Shown here one piece after another: positions 59,283 to 64,000 of a DNA stretch of 64,000 bases. The stretch's first letter is position 1. Each line of letters opens with the position of its first letter. The notes beneath the pieces were generated by a model. The model saw only the letters and a program-made list of their open reading frames with translations, ran no database searches and was not told where the DNA came from. The DNA is taken from contig NW_026262734.1 of NCBI RefSeq assembly GCF_021869535.1, positions 81,716,339-81,780,338 on the forward strand, in the 5' to 3' direction. Both the position numbers and the translations under genes were made by a program. This DNA is from Mytilus californianus. Its lineage: Eukaryota; Mollusca; Bivalvia; Mytilida; Mytilidae.

Positions 59283-59880
59283 TTGCATCGTATCTATACC
59301 TTGTGTTTACACTGTCTGCATAATAGACATTGCGATGTTAACCATAGCGAGTCAACATCGTGTTTGTATTGTATAACAAGTCTATACCTTTGTGTTTACA
59401 TCGTTCACATCGTAGACATCGCGATTTTGACAATAGCGAATCAACATCGTATTTATATTGTATGCTTAGTCGATACCTCTGTGTTTCTATCTTTCACATA
59501 GTAGACATCGTGTTTATATTGTATACCAAGTCTACACTTTTGTGTTTTCATCGGTCACGTCGTAGACATCGCGATGTAAACACGATATCGTTTCTACAGT
59601 GTATACATCGCGATGTTAACGATGTCAACGATGTAAACTGTATACAAGAGTTATTACAATAATAACGATGTATCGTATCTATACCTTGTGATTACATAGT
59701 AGACATTGGGATGTTGACAATAGTGTGTCAACATCGTTTATATTGTATACCGAGTCAATACCTTCGTGTTTACATCGTTCACATCGTCAACATCGCGATT
59801 TTAACACGAGATCGTTACTACATTGTATACATTGCGATGATAACGATGTCAACGATGTAAACAGGATATAAGAGTTTTTA
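59283..59880. repeat. Minisatellite, period about 88-90 bp
   Basis: Units start with TCTATACCTTTGTGTTTACATCG at about 59293, 59381, 59471 and 59531, and recur to 59880 with deletions. Each carries CATCGTAGACATCGCGAT and TCAACATCGTGTTTATATTGTAT. Open frames across the array are repeat artefacts. Confidence 0.75.
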
Positions 59881-59989
59881 GGATGTTGACAAGATTAACA
59901 TTCTTAATATCAGGCTGTCAACAATATTGTTTTTACATCGCTGGACTGAAAAGTATGAACTCGGAGAAAAAGTATTTTGATCTATTAGT

Positions 59990-60905
59990 TTTAAATAAAA
60001 ACAACAGTAGTATACCGGTGTTCAAAAGTCATAAATCGATTGAGAGGAAACAAATCCGGGTTACAAACTAAAACCGAGGGAAACACATCAACTATAAGAG
60101 GAAAACAAAGGAACAACAGGAACACTGAAGTACAACAAAAACTAACGCCAACATACATAGAAACGAACTATTTGATAATAACTGTCATATTCCTGACTTG
60201 GTACAGGGCATTTTAAGAAAAAATGGTCAGTTGAACCTGGTTTAATGGCTTGCCAAACCTCCCGCTTAATGATAATGTTAAAAAATATCGCTAAAATGAC
60301 AACACTACGTGACAGAAATATAGCACAAACATATAATATAATAGTCGACACAACATGCAAACCACAGAACAACAACGAACATATTCCATCAACGACAGAC
60401 ACCACGGAAAATCATAAACAGTGACGCGCTTACGTAGCTAACATGCAATCTCGAACTTTATACACTTATTTTCACAATACTCGTCCAAACAATTTTCATG
60501 ACAATGATGTTATGGAAAGGCAATTTTATAATTATTTGGGCTACAAACGATAAGACATAACAGATTATCCGACCGAAACCATAACAGAAACATCAAAAAT
60601 AAATACATGAATGTTGGATGTACAAAATACCGAGACACGTTGTATAGCAATGCAAATTTACACTCGGTATAACAGTCATATTCGGGAATATGACAATGAT
60701 GGTATTGAAGGGCAATTTTATAATTATTTGGACAACAAACGATAAGACATAACACATTATTCAACCGAAACCATAACAGAAACATCAAAAATAAATACAT
60801 GAATGTTGGATGTACAAAATACAGAGACACGTCGTATAGCAATACAAATTCACACTCGGTACAACAGTCATATTCGGGAATAGGTCACGTTCGGTACTTA
60901 GCAGA
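59990..60905 (-). repeat. Long dispersed repeat, copy 2 (inverted)
   Basis: Reverse complement of 52320-53262, including the 202-base tandem unit. Inserted in the 3' flank of copy D: flanking sequence before it (59938-59998, GGACTGAAAAGTATGAACTC) continues at about 61435 and matches 35215-35300 downstream of copy B without interruption. Confidence 0.68.
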
Positions 60906-60984
60906 CAAACGACATAGATGTGAAACCACAATCTAAGACTAGGTAAAAATGTCATTAGTTAGTTTAGACACAGACACATCGTAT

Positions 60985-61425
60985 AGATCAACCAATTCCT
61001 GATGGTGTCCATAAAATTTACGAGTGTCATTTTTAATCTTTCCTCCTCATAACTCTGTTGGAGCAGTTTCTGCGTAAGGAGCACACTCCTGTATATGAAG
61101 TCAGTATAGTGTGAACATGCACGAGCATAACGTATCAATTGAAATATGTAAACACCATACGACGGAGCAGAGGGTATGTTACTGCTGAGAAATGGGAAAT
61201 TGATAATTTGAAAGTTGAAATCATCTCGTTTGTCATAGATTTTAGTGTGAAGTTGTCCATCTGTGTCAAAATCGAGGAAAAGATCAAGGTATGAAGCAGT
61301 CCTTCTTGTATCAGTAGTATCCTTAATTTCAAGTTAACTGGGATATATGAGATGCAAGTACTGACTGAAATATGGGTTGTTCAGTGATAGGACAGTGGTA
61401 GTTAAAGTGTTTTTAAATGAATCCA
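60985..61425 (-). mobile_element. Penelope-like C-terminal fragment
   Basis: Minus strand: VLSLNNPYFSQYLHLIYPSQLEIK, SYLDLFLDFDTDGQLHTKIYDK, FPFLSSNIPSAPSYGVYI, SQLIRYARAC-like (61420-61130), then LKMTLVNFMDTIR-like. Several frames. Different subfamily from the 4.97-kb copy. Inserted in the 3' flank of gene D. Confidence 0.7.
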
Positions 61426-61546
61426 AATTGAATTGTCCAAAAACGAAGCACCCAACTACACATGGAAATAAACAAGTTAGACATTGTAGAATTTCCTTTA
61501 TATGATCTTTTCCATTTTCATTTGATTGCATTCTCTACGCAATCTA

Positions 61547-62352
61547 TTATGAAAACGGTTCATTTTGACATATTTCATAGATGTGACAAGAGGAAGTTTT
61601 GTTGAATAGAGTATTATACGGGTGAACGTAGCTTGATCGGTCATACGCGGCGTCTTCTGAAAAATCAGAGCTTGAATCGTCCTCTTCTATCGCCGGATAA
61701 GGATCCCATGAAGTTTGATCTTCTATGCAAGTAGATTTGTTGGCAGAAGGAAATATATTACGGCTGTGTTCCTCTATGTGACAACTTGAATCCTTTTCAA
61801 TAAGACTGCTCAAAGGCCGTATGTTGATTGACTGTTCATCGTTACAATTTGTTAAATTTTCAGAACTTGACGATGCATCGTATTTTTTCAGATTAGGACT
61901 GCATGAAGTTTGATTTTCTATGCAAATAGATTTCCTTGCTGAAGGAAATATCATCTGGCTTTGTTGCTCCCTTTGACAACTTGATTTCTTTGTTATAGGA
62001 CTGCTTACTGGCTCTAAGTAGCTTGATCGATCATCGTTACAATTAGCTGAACTTCCGGAACTTTGCGATTCATCGTCTTTTTGCAGATAAGGATTGCAAG
62101 TTTGTGGAACCAATATGCTGTCTAAATGACTATCGTCAGTAGTTTCGTAAAGGCTTTCATGTAGTGCATAAGCTTCTTGTGTTCCATTTTCATCTGATGT
62201 ATGCACTTCCTCTTCAGTAGGTTTGTCACGTTTTGATTTTGACATTCGCATACGTTTTTTTACAAATTTTGAAATTCCTAAAAATCCAAGTAAACCAATA
62301 ATCCCAGATAGAGCTCCACAGAATAAGATTAGTAGTTCTGTCTTTGATAAAC
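61547..62352 (-). CDS. Gene D exon 6: transmembrane helix and cytoplasmic tail
   Basis: Acceptor ATTCTAATCTTGTAG, then LSKTELLILFCGALSGIIGL (membrane helix), KKRMRMSKSKR (stop-transfer patch) and an acidic Ser-rich tail to the stop at 61547. The frame is intact for 267 codons. The tail has LYETTDDSHLDSILVP and two units of a repeat of about 65 residues, with cores FPSARKSICIENQTSCSP and FPSANKSTCIEDQTSWDP, ending in SYVHPYNTLFNKTSSCHIYE. Conserved tyrosines recur in all copies. The open frame extends 28 bases beyond the acceptor, but the conserved splice site there marks the real exon start. Confidence 0.82.
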
Positions 62353-62964
62353 CTACAAGATTAGAATATTTTGTTTTCAATTACATGCAAACATATTAAA
62401 ATTGATTGATACAGTCCAATTTATGTTGTGGTGTTACATCATTGTCCCATTTGAGCGCTCAAATATATGATTTAATCCCATTACATTTTTATGCAGTAAT
62501 TTATAGGTTGTTGTTAGTTGGTGTCTACCATAATTCTTTCTTTTTTGTAAAAAAAATTAGCCTTTGATTTTTTCGTTTGAAATGTATCACTTTTTTCTCT
62601 TGGCCCTTTGTAGCCAACTATACGGTATGGGTTTTGCTCATTGTCAAAGGCCTTACGGTGATATTTAGTTACTTGTAATACATGAATCAAATACTATAAG
62701 GATGTATAGAAATACATTCAGATATGATCATAATGTATGTATATTGTACATTAATTGAAGTTACTAAACCACTAAATACACTGTAAGCAAATGAAAAGGA
62801 CTGTGTTTGTTTTACTGCAAGGGAAGTTTTTGTGTCTGATATTTTTATATAGAACTTTTCAAATGCAGCCATATCATGTTACGTGCAGACCATAAACATA
62901 AATGTGATCTATTGTAATTTTAACTGCCATATTACATATTATTTATCTTAAATTTTAACTTAAC

Positions 62965-63051
62965 CCTCGTATTGTTCTTCTTCGTGTACTGGTACCTTCG
63001 TCACACTTTCTTCTGAAGAAATAGCTTCAATTATATTTGATTTGGTTGTCA
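62965..63051 (-). CDS. Gene D exon 5: acidic juxtamembrane stalk
   Basis: An 87-base phase 1-1 exon: acceptor TTAAATTTCAAG, donor GAGG|GTTAAG. It reads TTKSNIIEAISSEESVTK and then VPVHEEEQYE, homologous to gene A exon 5 with two extra codons. It joins exon 6 through Gly. Exons 1-4 must lie beyond 64000, past the Penelope-like insertion. Confidence 0.77.
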
Positions 63052-63379
63052 CTTGAAATTTAAAAGTAAAATAAAATTAGATTTTTATCGTTATAATTAA
63101 TAAATATAGGAAAAACAAACGTTAAAATTCTACAATAATTATTTCTCAGTATAAAAAATTCGTCTTATAAAAGAGAGAAAAAACATGCAGATTTTAATTT
63201 TCAATCTTAAAAATAGGATTACTTGATTGCTTTATTTGTTATTTGTTATTGTAAGTTATTGTAATTTCTTTTGCCTCCTCTGTCAAGCATTTTGACCCAA
63301 TACCTCATATTGGGTCAGATCTCGAGCCTTGTCTTGTTACTATGTGCACATGGAATAACTTTGTAGCAGTTTATCGTTT

Positions 63380-64000
63380 AAAAGTGAAGCGAAAGATACC
63401 AAAGGGACATTCAAATTGATAAAATGAAATAAACTGACAACTCCATGGCTAAAAAAGAAATAGACCAAAGACAAGCAACACGAACTCCATCAAAAACTTG
63501 GGGTGATCCTAGGTGTTCCGGACTGGTAAGCAGATCCTGCTCTACATGTGGCACCCGTCCTGTTGCTCATGTTAGTACAAACACGATGATAAGTCTAATT
63601 CGGTAGGTCACATTAGAGGAAAAGGGACAGGGTTGTAGTTACGACAATTGGAACATATCCGTTGTCATGTGTTGAACGGATATTCCATAACGGTCAATCA
63701 AATCGTAATAGCGTCCGTAAAAGTTACGAAGGAATGACCAACTACATCACTTGGAACTCTTGGTTTTATAGCTTCCTTGTGAGCAGCAACCTTCTATCAA
63801 TGCCATCATAATAGGGAATATAAGCCCTGGAATATCATATCAACTGGGAGATATATACTCCGTATGCAGGTGCTGCTGGAATATTGCTACGTAGAAATGG
63901 AAAGATAACAATTTAAAAGCTGAAATCATCTCTGTTGTCGTAATATTTTGTTTTCAACCGACCCTGATTGTCAATTTCTAGATGTAAGTCAAGATATGAG
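63380..64000 (-). mobile_element. Penelope-like 3' end, running off the window
   Basis: Minus strand from the right edge: SYLDLHLEIDNQGRLKTKYY, SNIPAAPAYGVYIS, then the HHDLVDRYGISVSQ-type region with disruptions, and the tail GGTGATCCTAGGTGTTCCGG to 63380. Same subfamily as the 4970-6725 and 36853-37530 copies. It lies in intron 4 of gene D. Confidence 0.7.

Noticed and set aside
59283-59662. His/Ile-rich ORFs of 72 and 100 codons
   Set aside because: Open frames created by the minisatellite; no start context or homology.

Overview
The window looks like nuclear DNA of a bivalve mollusc, most probably a marine mussel (Mytilus or a close relative). The DNA is A+T-rich and intron-bearing. It is packed with Penelope-like, tyrosine-recombinase and LINE retroelements, tRNA-derived SINEs and dispersed repeats of a kind I associate with Mytilus. 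There is no bacterial-type operon structure, rRNA, functional tRNA or CRISPR array. The species call is inference; no search was run.

The main genic content is a cluster of paralogous genes on the minus strand, largely invisible as long ORFs because the ectodomain is split over short exons. Copy A (1068-15202) can be assembled completely: six exons of 101, 50, 109, 53, 81 and 611 coding bases, with GT/AG borders, matching phases and one open frame of 334 codons plus stop. It predicts a signal peptide, a small ectodomain with 12 cysteines (a CC-x-N-Y segment followed by an EGF-like module), an acidic stalk, one membrane helix, a basic stop-transfer patch and an acidic Ser-rich tail. Copy B (35407-44472) keeps exons 1, 4 and 6 but is broken by a frameshift, a stop codon and loss of exon 5 next to a Penelope-like insertion. 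Copy C (56977-58250) is a truncated pseudogene. An orphan exon 1 (C2) lies at 56782-56882. Copy D (61547 to beyond the right edge) has intact exons 5 and 6, with exons 1-4 outside the window. The cluster shows birth and death: one complete gene, one possibly complete gene and several decaying copies, with a shared promoter-like motif before each first exon.

Layout. 0-1 kb: 3' flank of A. 1-15.3 kb: gene A; introns carry an element bounded by palindromic repeats (2.28-3.29 kb), a SINE (3.7 kb), a Penelope-like copy (5.0-6.7 kb) and a hairpin element (13.2 kb). 15.3-16.5 kb: 5' flank of A. 17.0-26.9 kb: one nested DIRS/PAT-type retroelement with split direct repeats, interrupted by a LINE (22.5-25.95 kb), a 1586-bp inverted-repeat element (18.3-19.9 kb) and a short repeat (17.1-17.36 kb). 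27-29.6 kb: nothing recognised. 29.6-31.4 kb: Penelope-like copy. 33.2-34.9 kb: 5'-truncated LINE. 35-46.8 kb: pseudogene B with Penelope-like insertions and a tandemly duplicated candidate 3'-terminal exon of another gene (42.3-42.9 kb). 47.7-52 kb: Penelope-like sequences, including the only copy with the YLDD catalytic motif. 52.3-53.3 and 60.0-60.9 kb: an inverted pair of a long dispersed repeat. 54.5 and 58.4 kb: SINEs. 59.3-59.9 kb: a minisatellite. 61-64 kb: Penelope-like fragments around gene D.

The most interesting content is the short-EGF receptor-like cluster reconstructed from splice signals and paralogue comparison, and a group of elements whose ends are arrays of short iterated motifs.
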